A stretch of DNA of 64,000 bases from an uncultured Ilumatobacter sp. (GCA_937905835.1 CALCXK010000006.1:6804-70803); one strand, 5' to 3'; counted from the first letter of the stretch, positions 26,237 to 34,999 are shown. Numbers and translations are program-made. The notes: a model not told the origin generated them from the letters alone.

Positions 26237-27186
26237 CAACGGCCGGTGCCATGCCGGCCCGCCGTATCGGCATCGACGTCGGAGGCACCAAGGCGCTTGG
26301 TGTCGTCCTCGATGAAGCCGGCACGGTCATCGCCGAAGACAAGCGCCCTACCCCGCGTGGGCCGAACAGCCTCGAACCACTCATCGACGTACTAGTCGAA
26401 TTGGCCAACGATCTCGGTTACGACGGCAGCCTCGGCGTCGGCGTACCAGGCCTCGTCACTGGAGCCGGCGTGCTGCGTGCAGCCCCGAACCTCGACGGCG
26501 TGGCCGACTTTGACGTCCGCGGTTCGCTCGCCGAGCGGCTCGACGGTGACATCGTTGTCGATAACGACGCCACCTGTGCCACGGTCGCCGAATGGCAACT
26601 CGGCGCAGCTGCCGGCACGTCCAACATGATGCTCGTGACCCTGGGGACAGGCATTGGCGGCGGCCTGGTGTCCAACGGCCAGGTGCAACGCGGCATGAAT
26701 GGCTTCGCCGGCGAGTTCGGCCACATGGTCGTGCACCCCGATGGACCACGCTGCCCATGCGGGCGCCGTGGCTGTTGGGAGCGCTATGCCTCCGGCTCTG
26801 GCTTGGCCATGCTTGCCCGCGAGGCAGCAACCGGCCGCAGACTTCGTGAAGTGGTCCGTCATGCTGGGGGCGATCCACAAGCAGTCCGAGGCGAACACGT
26901 GCAGACCGCAGCTCGTGAGGGTGACCCCGAGGCCCTTGCGGTCATCGACGATTTCGGTCGCTGGGTCGCGCTTGGCCTGTCGAACTTGACCAATGCCTTC
27001 GACCCGGAGATGTTTGTGCTCGGCGGTGGGCTCGCAGCCGGCGCCGACCTATACCTGGAGCCAATCATCAAGTGGTACGGCGAGCTGCTCTACCAGCCTC
27101 ATCTGCGGCCGATGCCACGAGTCGAGTTCGCCGCCTGGGGTCCGCTTGCCGGCGCCGTCGGCGCTGCGCTACTCCCTGGCCTCTGA
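26233..27186 (+). CDS. glk: ROK-family glucokinase
   Basis: 317 residues from a GTG overlapping the SRPBCC stop. All ROK motifs are present: IGIDVGGTKALGVVLDE near residue 12, the catalytic VDNDATCATVAEW near 112, TLGTGIGGGLVSNG near 138 and the zinc motif CPCGRRGCWERYASG near 173. Glucose phosphorylation by ATP (or polyphosphate in some relatives) feeds glycolysis; pfkA and glgA/glgC elsewhere in the window are in the same pathway. Contrast with the degenerate ROK protein at 38.6 kb, which lacks these residues. Confidence 0.9.
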   Translation: MTTAGAMPARRIGIDVGGTKALGVVLDEAGTVIAEDKRPTPRGPNSLEPLIDVLVELANDLGYDGSLGVGVPGLVTGAGVLRAAPNLDGVADFDVRGSLAERLDGDIVVDNDATCATVAEWQLGAAAGTSNMMLVTLGTGIGGGLVSNGQVQRGMNGFAGEFGHMVVHPDGPRCPCGRRGCWERYASGSGLAMLAREAATGRRLREVVRHAGGDPQAVRGEHVQTAAREGDPEALAVIDDFGRWVALGLSNLTNAFDPEMFVLGGGLAAGADLYLEPIIKWYGELLYQPHLRPMPRVEFAAWGPLAGAVGAALLPGL

Positions 27187-27262
27187 ACCGTTGTTTCCTG
27201 TGCAGAGTGGCACGTAGAGGACTACGCCCCGCCGATTCGAGGGTGGCATGAGCACGACCACT

Positions 27263-27314
27263 CGAAACCGCGGCCCGGCCAGTGAACTGAGGCCGAAACA
27301 GAACCGCGGTTTCG
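27263..27314. promoter_or_regulatory. Large inverted repeat upstream of alaC
   Basis: CGAAACCGCGG (27263-27273) and CCGCGGTTTCG (27304-27314) form a perfect 11-bp stem around a 30-base loop that holds a smaller GGCC...GGCC pair. It stands 25 bases before the alaC start and 76 bases after glk. It could terminate the glk transcript, act as an attenuator, or be a paired operator for a regulator. Confidence 0.5.
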
Positions 27315-27339
27315 CCACCACGGTGAGTACCTTTGCGTC

Positions 27340-28545
27340 GTGGACTTTCGCCGAATTGAGAACCTGCCCCCGTACGTTTTCTCCATCATCAATGGACTGA
27401 AGATTGAGGCACGGCAGGCAGGCGCAGACGTCGTCGACCTCGGATTCGGCAACCCGGACATCCCGTCACCCGACATCGCAGTCGCCAAGCTTGCTGAAGC
27501 GGCACAGAACCCGCGTAACCACAGGTACTCCCTGAGCCGTGGCCTGCCGAAGCTGCGTGAAGCGATTGCGGACTACTACAAGAATAAGTGGGACGTTGAT
27601 CTTGACCCCGAGTTGGAGATCACCAACACGATCGGTTCCAAGGAGGGGTTCACCCACCTGATGTGGGTGCTTCTCGACCGTGGTGACGCAGCGATCGTGC
27701 CGAGCCCGAGCTATCCGATCCACATGTATGGACCACTATTTGCGGGCGCCGACCTCCGCCAGGTACCGATGAAGTTCCTGGCCAACCCGAGCCAGCGTGA
27801 GAACTTCGCCGACGACTTCATGGACAGCCTGCAGACTGCATGGGACGTCGGCTGGCCCAAGCCCCGCGTGCTCGTGATGTCGTTCCCGCACAACCCGACC
27901 GGCGCCACGGTCACCCTGTCATTCATGCAGCGCGTGGTCGACTTCTGTCGCGAAAAAGAGATGATCGTCGTCCACGACAACGCGTACGCCGACATGGGCT
28001 TCGATGGCCACGAGCCGCCGAGCATCCTGCAGGCCGAGGGCGCCAAAGAATGTGCCGTCGAGCTGTACTCGATGACGAAGAGCTTCTCGATGTCGGGTTG
28101 GCGCTGCGCCTTTCTCCTCGGCAACAAGGATGTCGTTCAGGCACTCGTCAAGTTGAAGAGCTATCTCGACTACGGAATGTTCCAGCCGGTCCAGATCGCC
28201 GCCACCGTCACGATCAACGAGGCCCCTGAGTTCCCCGATCAGGTCCGTGAGGTGTACGAGTCGCGGTGCGACACGCTGATCGACGGTCTGCAGCGCATCG
28301 GCTGGGACGTCCCCAAGCCAGGCGGCACAATGTTTGTGTGGGCTCCGATTCCTGAGGCCTATTCCGACATGGGCTCGGTCGAGTTCTGCTCGCACGTGGT
28401 CAGGGAAGCTGATGTGGCCCTATCGCCCGGCGTCGGTTTTGGCCCCGGCGGTGAAGGGTTCGCCAGGTTCGCGCTCATCGAGAACGAATTGCGCATCAAC
28501 CAGGCCATCCGCAATCTCAAGCGGGGCCTTCCGAAACTGGGCTGA
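27340..28545 (+). CDS. alaC: Alanine-type aminotransferase (AlaC family)
   Basis: 401 residues from a GTG. The N-terminus RRIENLPPYVFSIINGLKIEA and the sequence of blocks VDLGFGNPDIPSPD, RYSLSRGLPKLREAIADYY, IGSKEGFTHLMW and PSYPIHMYGPLFAGA closely follow E. coli AlaC. The PLP lysine is in SMTKSFSMSGWRCAFLLGN. AlaC makes alanine from pyruvate and glutamate; close relatives act on other amino acids or are annotated as LL-diaminopimelate aminotransferases. The alternative start choices are poor because the first helix begins at this GTG. Confidence 0.85.
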   Translation: MDFRRIENLPPYVFSIINGLKIEARQAGADVVDLGFGNPDIPSPDIAVAKLAEAAQNPRNHRYSLSRGLPKLREAIADYYKNKWDVDLDPELEITNTIGSKEGFTHLMWVLLDRGDAAIVPSPSYPIHMYGPLFAGADLRQVPMKFLANPSQRENFADDFMDSLQTAWDVGWPKPRVLVMSFPHNPTGATVTLSFMQRVVDFCREKEMIVVHDNAYADMGFDGHEPPSILQAEGAKECAVELYSMTKSFSMSGWRCAFLLGNKDVVQALVKLKSYLDYGMFQPVQIAATVTINEAPEFPDQVREVYESRCDTLIDGLQRIGWDVPKPGGTMFVWAPIPEAYSDMGSVEFCSHVVREADVALSPGVGFGPGGEGFARFALIENELRINQAIRNLKRGLPKLG

Positions 28546-28613
28546 CGGACACGAAACGAAACAGCAACGCGGGCGTCATGAAACGCGCACGTTGAGTCGC
28601 TACATTCCCGACC

Positions 28614-29231
28614 GTGAACACCGTTGTTGTCGTTCGTGTCTGGATGCCCGATCGTCCAGGCGCCCTGGGACAGGTCGCAAGCCGAATCGGTGCGGTGCGC
28701 GGCGACGTGCTGGCGATTGAAATCCTCGAGCAGGGTGCTGGTCGAGTCATCGACGAACTCACCGTCGCGCTGCCCGACGAAGGTCTTGTCTCGCTGCTGA
28801 CTGAGGAAATCGACGCGGTCGACGGCGTGTCGGTCGAGAGCATCCGCACTGTCGACATCAATCGGGCTGATCCCAACCTGGCGGCCCTCGCCGTTGGTGC
28901 CGCAATGGCTGAGTGCCCGAAGGAAGATCGCCTTGACGTCCTCTGCACCGGCTTGATGCGTATCGTCGAAGCCGACTGGGTCGCCGCACTGGGCGCTGAT
29001 GGCCCGGTGTTACAACTCGGCGAGGCGCCAGATCTTGCCTGGCTTACAGCATTTTTGGCAGGTAGTCAGCACCTCGACGAGGTCGTCGACGCCGCCCCGA
29101 GTGATCTTGTCTGGGCAAACCTGCTGAGCGTGGGACTGAACGTGGTTGCAGGTCGCAACGGGCGGCCGATTCATGAGCGCGAACGGATCAGGGTGAACCT
29201 GCTCGGTCGGCTCGCCGAAGCTCTCCTCTAG
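28614..29231 (+). CDS. ACT-domain protein of unknown role
   Basis: 205 residues from a GTG. Residues 1-75 form an ACT regulatory domain (VVVVRVWMPDRPGALGQVAS, GDVLAIEILEQG), which usually binds an amino acid. The remaining 130 residues show no motif I recognise and may be a second, divergent ligand-binding domain. Its position after alaC suggests amino-acid sensing. Its stop and the stop of glpK share the tetramer CTAG at 29228-29231, so the two convergent genes overlap by four bases. Confidence 0.75.
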   Translation: MNTVVVVRVWMPDRPGALGQVASRIGAVRGDVLAIEILEQGAGRVIDELTVALPDEGLVSLLTEEIDAVDGVSVESIRTVDINRADPNLAALAVGAAMAECPKEDRLDVLCTGLMRIVEADWVAALGADGPVLQLGEAPDLAWLTAFLAGSQHLDEVVDAAPSDLVWANLLSVGLNVVAGRNGRPIHERERIRVNLLGRLAEALL

Positions 29232-30709
29232 CTCTCCCAGCCCTTCGAGCGCTCGACGGCGCGCAGCCACTGGCCGTGTAATGCATCAGACACTTCACGA
29301 TTATCGGCAGGCGTGAACCGAGTGTCGAGCGACCATTGCGCCAGCACTTCTTCTGGCGTGGCCCACACGCCTTCGGCCAAACCGGCGAGGAATGCGGCGC
29401 CCAGGGCGGTGGTCTCCTGGTCGACCGGTCGCAGGACGTCGACACCAAGCTGATCCGACTGGAGCTGACAGAGCAGATCCATAATCGAAGCACCTCCGTC
29501 AACGCGCAGTTCTTTCAGCTCGGTGCCACTCGCTGCGACCATTGCGTCGATCACGTCACGTGTTTGGTACACCATTGACTCGACTGTCGCGCGTGCGATC
29601 TCGGCGCGCCCGGTGCCACGTGTGATGCCGACGATGGTGCCGCGTGCGTACGGATCCCACCAGGGCGACGCGAGGCCGGCGAGCGCCGGAACGAAGTAGA
29701 CGCCGCCAGTGTTATCGACCGATTCGGCAAGCGGCCCCGTCTCGGCGGCATCGTCGATAATGCGCAACCCGTCGCGGAGCCATTGGATCGCGGCGCCGGT
29801 CACGAAGATCGCGCCCTCGAGTGCATAGTGCGTCGTGCCGTCGGCGAGTGTCCACGCGACGGTGGTCAGCATGCCGTCGGTCGGTGGGGGACAGGTTTCG
29901 CCGACGTTGAGGAGCACGAATGAACCTGTGCCGTAGGTGTTCTTGGCCATGCCGGGATCAATGCAAGCCTGACCGAACAGGGCGGCTTGCTGGTCGCCGG
30001 CCACGCCGCTTACCGGGATACCGCCGGGAACGCCGGAGGCCGCAGACGTAACGCCGACCCGGCCGCTCGACGGAACGATTTCCGGAAGTGCCGACATCGG
30101 CACGTGCAAGATGTCGCACAGGTCTGCGTCCCACGTCCGAGTTCGAATGTCGCAGAGCATTGTGCGGCTGGCGTTGGTGACATCGGTGGCGAACACAGCA
30201 CCGTCGGTCAGATTCCAGATCAGCCACGAATCGATCGTGCCGAGTGCCAACTTGTTGTCGACCGGGATCTCGCGGTTCTGGAGTAGCCATTCGAACTTCG
30301 TGCCAGAGAAGTAGGGGTCCAGCACGAGGCCGGTTCGCTCGCGAACCATGTCGAGTCGGCCCTCGGCGGTCAGTTCGTCGCAGCGGTTTGCGGTGCGCCG
30401 GTCCTGCCAGACGATGGCGGTGCCGAAGGGGGCGCCGGAGGTGCGATCCCACGCCAGCACGGTCTCGCGCTGGTTGGTGATGCCGATCGCAGCAACACGA
30501 TCCCGACCCACCTCGTCGATGACGGCGTTCAGGGTCGCGACGACAGCGGCCCAGATCTCGTTGGCGTCGTGCTCGACCCAGCCTGGCCGCGGGTAGTACT
30601 GGGTGAACTCACGGTATGACGCCACCGTGGGCGAGTCGTCAGTGAACACCGCCCGGCTTCGCACTCCGGTTGTTCCGGCATCGATGGCAATCACACACTG
30701 ACTTGTCAC
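29228..30709 (-). CDS. glpK: Glycerol kinase
   Basis: 493 residues from a GTG at 30709; the frame extends upstream to 30823, but that would run into the preceding gene. IAIDAGTTGVRSRAVF near residue 7, IGITNQRETVLAWDR near 77, WQDRRT near 101 and GVAGDQQAALFGQACIDPG near 235 are glycerol kinase signatures, as is the C-terminal RVDGGASIMDLLCQLQSDQL. It makes glycerol-3-phosphate, the substrate of GlpD at 13.9-15.6 kb. No glpF lies next to it. It is convergent with the ACT gene. Confidence 0.92.
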   Translation of the reverse strand: MTSQCVIAIDAGTTGVRSRAVFTDDSPTVASYREFTQYYPRPGWVEHDANEIWAAVVATLNAVIDEVGRDRVAAIGITNQRETVLAWDRTSGAPFGTAIVWQDRRTANRCDELTAEGRLDMVRERTGLVLDPYFSGTKFEWLLQNREIPVDNKLALGTIDSWLIWNLTDGAVFATDVTNASRTMLCDIRTRTWDADLCDILHVPMSALPEIVPSSGRVGVTSAASGVPGGIPVSGVAGDQQAALFGQACIDPGMAKNTYGTGSFVLLNVGETCPPPTDGMLTTVAWTLADGTTHYALEGAIFVTGAAIQWLRDGLRIIDDAAETGPLAESVDNTGGVYFVPALAGLASPWWDPYARGTIVGITRGTGRAEIARATVESMVYQTRDVIDAMVAASGTELKELRVDGGASIMDLLCQLQSDQLGVDVLRPVDQETTALGAAFLAGLAEGVWATPEEVLAQWSLDTRFTPADNREVSDALHGQWLRAVERSKGWES

Positions 30710-30749
30710 ATCGGTCAGAGTAGTCGGTGCACCGAGTGACGGACTCGGG

Positions 30750-31118
30750 TCAGCGGCGGCGGTTCGTTTTCGATGGCGGACGGTTGCCGCCGCCGGTTGT
30801 GCGGCTGCTCGGCACGACCACACGATGACGCGGCCCGTCGGAATCTTTGTCGTCCTTCTTGGAAGTCTTGCCTGTGGCGCCGGCCGATCCTTGCGATGTC
30901 CGTAGTTCCTTCATGGTCTTGCGCTGGTACCCGAATTTCGCCAGCACCCAGCCCAAGCCGAGGTACATGGGACCACTGACGAGCACGCCCGCAACTGCGC
31001 CTACCGGGTTCCCGTCGTTGAAGAGGAACAGAAAGACGACCGACATGATGCCGGCGTAGACCACCCACTCGCGCGTCAACCGCTTCCACGGAACCGGTCG
31101 ACTGTTGTCCCAAGCCAT
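30750..31118 (-). CDS. Small membrane protein with basic disordered tail
   Basis: 122 residues. Two hydrophobic segments at about 18-33 and 38-60 are followed by a lysine/arginine- and serine-rich tail (residues 70-122) without hydrophobic character. No family is recognised; similar short membrane proteins are common in actinobacteria. It lies 40 bases upstream of glpK on the same strand, and its ATG faces the pfkA promoter region (31119-31217), which therefore carries divergent promoters. Confidence 0.6.
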   Translation of the reverse strand: MAWDNSRPVPWKRLTREWVVYAGIMSVVFLFLFNDGNPVGAVAGVLVSGPMYLGLGWVLAKFGYQRKTMKELRTSQGSAGATGKTSKKDDKDSDGPRHRVVVPSSRTTGGGNRPPSKTNRRR

Positions 31119-31217
31119 ATGACAGTCTTACCAGCCGCAACCGGGAGAGCCTCCCCAATTCGATCGTTTCCGAACACGGTGTGCTCCGGAGAGCGCCGTC
31201 GCGTACGATCAACTGCT

Positions 31218-32252
31218 GTGCGAGTAGGGATCTTGACTGGCGGAGGCGATTGTCCAGGCCTCAACGCGGTGATCCGCGCTGTTGTACGGAAGGGCGAGCG
31301 CCACTATGGCGACGAACTCGTCGGATTTATCGATGCCTGGGACGGTGTGATGGATCGACACACCATGCCGCTATCAGTTGAAACCATGCGCGGCATGCTG
31401 CCCCGCGGCGGTACCGTGCTCGGCACACGTCGCGGGAGCCCGTTCGACAGCGATGACGGCGTTGACCGCGTCAAACGAAGCATGAGCGACCTCGGCCTCG
31501 AAGGGCTGATCGTGATCGGCGGCAACGGCACCCTCAGTGTCGCCTGCCGGCTTCACGCCGAGCATGGCATTCCCGTTGTCGGCGTGCCCAAGACCATCGA
31601 CAACGACGTTTTTGGTACCGACGTGACATTCGGGTTTAACACCGCGGTACAAATCGCGACCGATGCGATCGACCGGCTGCACACCACTGCCGAGAGTCAC
31701 GATCGGGTGATGGTCGTCGAAGTCATGGGTCGGCACACGGGCTGGATTGCCACTTCGGCCGGCATCGCGGGGGGAGCGACGGCGGTGCTGATCCCCGAAA
31801 TTCCGTTCGACGTCGACGAACTCTGTGCCCGCCTGACTCGCCGTCACGAACGCGGCCGGTTCGCCTCGATTGTCGTCGTCGCCGAGGGAGCCGAGCCGGT
31901 GCCCGGATCTCTTGAAATGGAAGAGAAGGTCCTCGACCGATTCGGACACGTCGTCCTCGGTGGCGTTGCCACGCAGATCGCAATGGCCATCGGTGAGCGA
32001 ACGGGTTTCGAAACCCGCGTCGTCCAGCTTGGCCACGTGCAGCGCGGCGGGACGCCAACTGCCTACGACCGTGTGCTGTCGACCCGCTTTGGTGTTGCCG
32101 CAATCGATCTGGTTCATCAGCATGCGTGGGGCAAGATGGCCGTGCTGCGCGGCGAGAAGATCATCGACGAAGACCTCACCGTTGCAGTCGGCAAGACACG
32201 CACCGTGGACATGGACCTCTACGAAGGCGTCGCCAAATATTTCTTTGCGTGA
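31218..32252 (+). CDS. pfkA: 6-phosphofructokinase (actinobacterial type)
   Basis: 344 residues from a GTG at 31218, chosen because the nucleotide-binding strand VGILTGGGDCPGLN begins just after it. KTIDNDVFGTDVTFGFNTA and VMGRHTGWIATSAGIAGGA are PFK signatures. The loop that reads GGDG in E. coli is GGNG here: the glycine that marks ATP use is kept, while the acidic residue is Asn. PKTIDND carries the Lys found in PPi enzymes and in actinobacterial ATP enzymes. It phosphorylates fructose-6-phosphate in glycolysis. A strong hairpin follows the stop. Confidence 0.88.
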   Translation: MRVGILTGGGDCPGLNAVIRAVVRKGERHYGDELVGFIDAWDGVMDRHTMPLSVETMRGMLPRGGTVLGTRRGSPFDSDDGVDRVKRSMSDLGLEGLIVIGGNGTLSVACRLHAEHGIPVVGVPKTIDNDVFGTDVTFGFNTAVQIATDAIDRLHTTAESHDRVMVVEVMGRHTGWIATSAGIAGGATAVLIPEIPFDVDELCARLTRRHERGRFASIVVVAEGAEPVPGSLEMEEKVLDRFGHVVLGGVATQIAMAIGERTGFETRVVQLGHVQRGGTPTAYDRVLSTRFGVAAIDLVHQHAWGKMAVLRGEKIIDEDLTVAVGKTRTVDMDLYEGVAKYFFA

Positions 32253-32254
32253 GA

Positions 32255-32279
32255 CGAGTTGGTGCCCGACACCAACTCG
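32255..32279. terminator. Bidirectional hairpin between pfkA and the mtrAB-lipoprotein operon
   Basis: CGAGTTGGTG (32255-32264) and CACCAACTCG (32270-32279) form a perfect 10-bp stem with a 5-base CCCGA loop, starting 3 bases after the pfkA stop. It lies between two convergent transcription units and ends 5 bases before the lipoprotein stop codon. No T-tract follows, as is common in high-GC genomes. Confidence 0.75.
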
Positions 32280-32283
32280 ACTG

Positions 32284-32880
32284 TCAGTTGTTGGCGCTCG
32301 GGATTGCGGGGTAGGCCGGCTGCGACGACTCGATGAAGCCCGGGTAGTCGTAGACCGTGAGTCGTCGATCGGTATTCTCGCCGTCGCCAACTGGCCACAC
32401 CTGGTTCTCACCGTCGATCTGAATCCTGACCTGTTCGACACCATCGATCTCGCTGGCGGTCGCAACAATCTGGGCAACAGCGGTACGCAAAGCCACCGCA
32501 GTGAGCTCGTCGAACACGTCGTTGACGTCGAGGGTGAGCGATCGAACACGAATCCGTGCATTGTTGACCTCGAGGCCCTCGGGCAGGAACGTACTGAGTC
32601 CGCTTTCGACCTCGGCTTCGTTTGGCCCGGCGAACAGCGAGGTGAAGATGCCTTCGGCGTCGTTTGGCCCGGCGCGTAACACCGAGCGCAACTGGCCGCC
32701 GCTCGCGCTGTTCACAAGGAACACCCGGTTGTCACCAGCCGCGACATCGCCGGTCGGCTGGGCTCCGAACTGCCCGCGCTGGGCCGGTGGGATCTCGACC
32801 GGTAAGGAGTCTTCTGAAATCGCGCAGCTGGCGGTGAGTGCTCCGACCAAGAGTGCTGAAAGGACGCGTCGAGTATTCAT
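32284..32880 (-). CDS. GerMN-domain lipoprotein (short LpqB analogue)
   Basis: 198 residues. The signal ends in the lipobox LTASC at about residue 19. Residues about 50-180 resemble the GerMN domain of spore-germination and LpqB proteins (AVAQIVATASEIDGVEQVRI, then a QIDGENQVWPVGDG hairpin). In actinobacteria mtrA-mtrB is followed by lpqB, about 580 residues with a GerMN domain and a C-terminal beta-propeller; here only the GerMN part is present. Its start overlaps the mtrB stop. It is probably an outer-face partner that tunes MtrB. The gene order supports this; function is inferred. Confidence 0.75.
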   Translation of the reverse strand: MNTRRVLSALLVGALTASCAISEDSLPVEIPPAQRGQFGAQPTGDVAAGDNRVFLVNSASGGQLRSVLRAGPNDAEGIFTSLFAGPNEAEVESGLSTFLPEGLEVNNARIRVRSLTLDVNDVFDELTAVALRTAVAQIVATASEIDGVEQVRIQIDGENQVWPVGDGENTDRRLTVYDYPGFIESSQPAYPAIPSANN

Positions 32881-34322
32881 CAGTCCGTGAGCTCCGATGC
32901 CATCAGTTCGATTACGAATCGAGCACCTGACTCGCCGTCGAGCCGGTCTTCAACCCAGACCCGACCGCCGTGCATCTTGACGTGCTCATCGACGAGCGAT
33001 AGACCCAGGCCTGCGCCCTCGCTGCCCGTCCGCCGGCCAGCGCCGCCACCCCGGGCGAATCGTTCGAAGATCAAGGTGCGTTCCTCGACGGGCACGCCGG
33101 CGCCTTCGTCGATGACCGCAATGGTGATGTGTGCCATTGGCTCGTCGTCGGGCTCGACGATGCTGATCACGATGTGTGGCTCACCGCCCCCGTATGCAAG
33201 CGCGTTGTCGATGAGGTTTGCCACGACACGAGCAAGACGGCGCTTGTCGCCGCGGATCAATGCCATCTCTGAACGCTCCGACACTTCGAGGCGCAGCTTC
33301 GGTGCGGCGCTGACCGCGACCGCCTGGCGGACGAACTCGGCGGCGATTAACTCCTCCATGTGGAGCCGGATCGCACCAGCGTCGAAGCGGGAGATTTCGA
33401 GGAGGTCTTCGACCAGTCCTTGGAACCGAACAACGTCGCTCGACAACAGGTCGAGCGCGGACTGGGCACGTTCGGGAAGGTCGTCACGGCGAGCCTCCAT
33501 CACTTCGACTGAGGCCGATAGCGTCATCAACGGAGATCGCAGTTCATGGCTGACGTCGGAGGCGAAACGTGCATCGCGTTCCACACGGAGCTGCAGGGCC
33601 TCGGCCATGTCGTTGAACGAGTCGGTCAGTACGCCGAGATCGGGGTCTGTTGTGCTTTCGAGGCGCGTGTCCAGCCGGCCGCCAGCGATTGCCGATGCAG
33701 CCTGCGCAGCTGTCGACAGCGGCCGAACGGCGCGTCGTGCTGAGAAAATGCCGAGCAAGACGCCAAGACCCGTCGAGATCAATGAGGCGAAGAACAGCGC
33801 GATCCGGACACTGTCGAGTGTTGACTGCTGCTCTTCGAGGCTGCTGAACTGGAAGTACGACCCGACGCCGGGAACATCCCAGCCGACGAGGACATTGAGT
33901 TCGCCATTGATGTCGACGATCTGACGAGACGGGATGCCACGCTCGACCACTTGATTGATGATCTCCGCTGGCAGGTTGGCGTCGACGTACGGCGTGACAC
34001 CGCCGACCCACTCGTCCTGGTATCGAATCAGGTAGCGGGCGACGCCGATATTGGCCAGCGATTCCTCAGCGGGCTGAGCGGTCGACGGATTCGCCCGCAG
34101 ATCACGAAACACACCCTGGGCGTTTCGTAGCGAGGTGGTGACTGCGGTATCTTCAGCCTGGCGGACGAGGCTGTTTTGGGTCAGCCCGTAGGTGGTGACA
34201 GCCAAGAAGACCGACAGCGCAATCGCACCGAGAGTGATGGTGAGCAGAATGCGTCGGCGCAGGCCGAGCGTGGCAGGCCGGGACCGATGGAGCAGGCGAC
34301 GGAACCAGCCGCCTTCGCTCAC
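32880..34322 (-). CDS. mtrB: Sensor histidine kinase, MtrB-type
   Basis: 480 residues. Two TM helices (about 25-47 and 175-195) enclose an extracytoplasmic sensor region of about 125 residues, then HAMP. FASDVSHELRSPLMTLSAS has the phospho-accepting His259. The N-box NLIDNALAYGGG, the G1 box IDEGAGVP and the G2 box GSEGAGLGLSLV complete the ATPase domain. The segment ERAQSALDLLSSDVVRFQGL followed by VEDLLEISRFDAG is diagnostic of MtrB. MtrAB couples peptidoglycan turnover and division to gene expression in actinobacteria. Its start overlaps the mtrA stop as ATGA or GTGA. Confidence 0.9.
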   Translation of the reverse strand: MSEGGWFRRLLHRSRPATLGLRRRILLTITLGAIALSVFLAVTTYGLTQNSLVRQAEDTAVTTSLRNAQGVFRDLRANPSTAQPAEESLANIGVARYLIRYQDEWVGGVTPYVDANLPAEIINQVVERGIPSRQIVDINGELNVLVGWDVPGVGSYFQFSSLEEQQSTLDSVRIALFFASLISTGLGVLLGIFSARRAVRPLSTAAQAASAIAGGRLDTRLESTTDPDLGVLTDSFNDMAEALQLRVERDARFASDVSHELRSPLMTLSASVEVMEARRDDLPERAQSALDLLSSDVVRFQGLVEDLLEISRFDAGAIRLHMEELIAAEFVRQAVAVSAAPKLRLEVSERSEMALIRGDKRRLARVVANLIDNALAYGGGEPHIVISIVEPDDEPMAHITIAVIDEGAGVPVEERTLIFERFARGGGAGRRTGSEGAGLGLSLVDEHVKMHGGRVWVEDRLDGESGARFVIELMASELTD

Positions 34323-34999
34323 GTTTGGAGCCGGTAGCCGAGCCCGCGCACGGTGACGACGTGGCGTGGATTGGCAGGGTCGGCCTCCACTTTTGTGCGG
34401 AGTCGCCGGATGTGCACGTCGACCAAGCGGCCGTCACCGAAGTAGTCGTACCCCCACACTTTGTCGAGGAGGGCTTCACGGCTGAGGACCTTGCCGGGAC
34501 TCTCAGCGAGCTCACAGAGCAAACGGAACTCGGTTTTGGTGAGGTGGACCTCTTCGCCGCCACGAAGAACTTTGCCCTCGTCGGGGATCAGTTCCAGGTC
34601 GCCGAACACGAGCCGGGCATGCCCCGGGGCACTCGGGCGGACGCGTCGAAGGAGTGCTCGAATGCGGGCCGATAGTTCCTTCGGTGCGAAGGGCTTCGTG
34701 AGATAGTCGTCGGCACCAGCTTCGAGGCCGGCGACCACGTCATGCGTGTCGTTGCGTGCCGTCACCATGACGACGGGAACGTCGCTGGTACGGCGCAAGG
34801 TGCGGCACAATTCGAATCCATCTATGCCCGGAAGCATGATGTCAATCAGGACGACGTCGGGTTTGCAACGATTGAACATGGCAATCGCCTCTTCACCGCT
34901 CTCGGCTTCGTCGACGGTCCACCCCTCGTCTTCGAGCGCGAGTTTGACGGCCGATCGGATGCGTTCGTCGTCTTCGACGGCCAAGATGCGTGTTCCCAC
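34319..34999 (-). CDS. mtrA: Response regulator, MtrA-type (OmpR family)
   Basis: 226 residues from a GTG. The receiver domain has the acidic pair EDDE near residue 9, phospho-acceptor Asp in DVVLIDIMLPGIDG near 53 and the conserved KPF near 102. The winged-helix C-domain (about 128-226) has LTKTEFRLLCELAESPGKVL and VDVHIRRLRTKVEADP, very close to MtrA. It is the first gene of mtrA-mtrB-lipoprotein; promoter candidates would lie in 35000-35083. Targets in relatives include cell-wall hydrolases and the replication origin. Confidence 0.92.
   Translation of the reverse strand: MGTRILAVEDDERIRSAVKLALEDEGWTVDEAESGEEAIAMFNRCKPDVVLIDIMLPGIDGFELCRTLRRTSDVPVVMVTARNDTHDVVAGLEAGADDYLTKPFAPKELSARIRALLRRVRPSAPGHARLVFGDLELIPDEGKVLRGGEEVHLTKTEFRLLCELAESPGKVLSREALLDKVWGYDYFGDGRLVDVHIRRLRTKVEADPANPRHVVTVRGLGYRLQT

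Noticed and set aside
31374..32561. Minus-strand open frame of 395 codons opposite pfkA
   Set aside because: It crosses the strong pfkA terminator hairpin and lies opposite a clear PFK.
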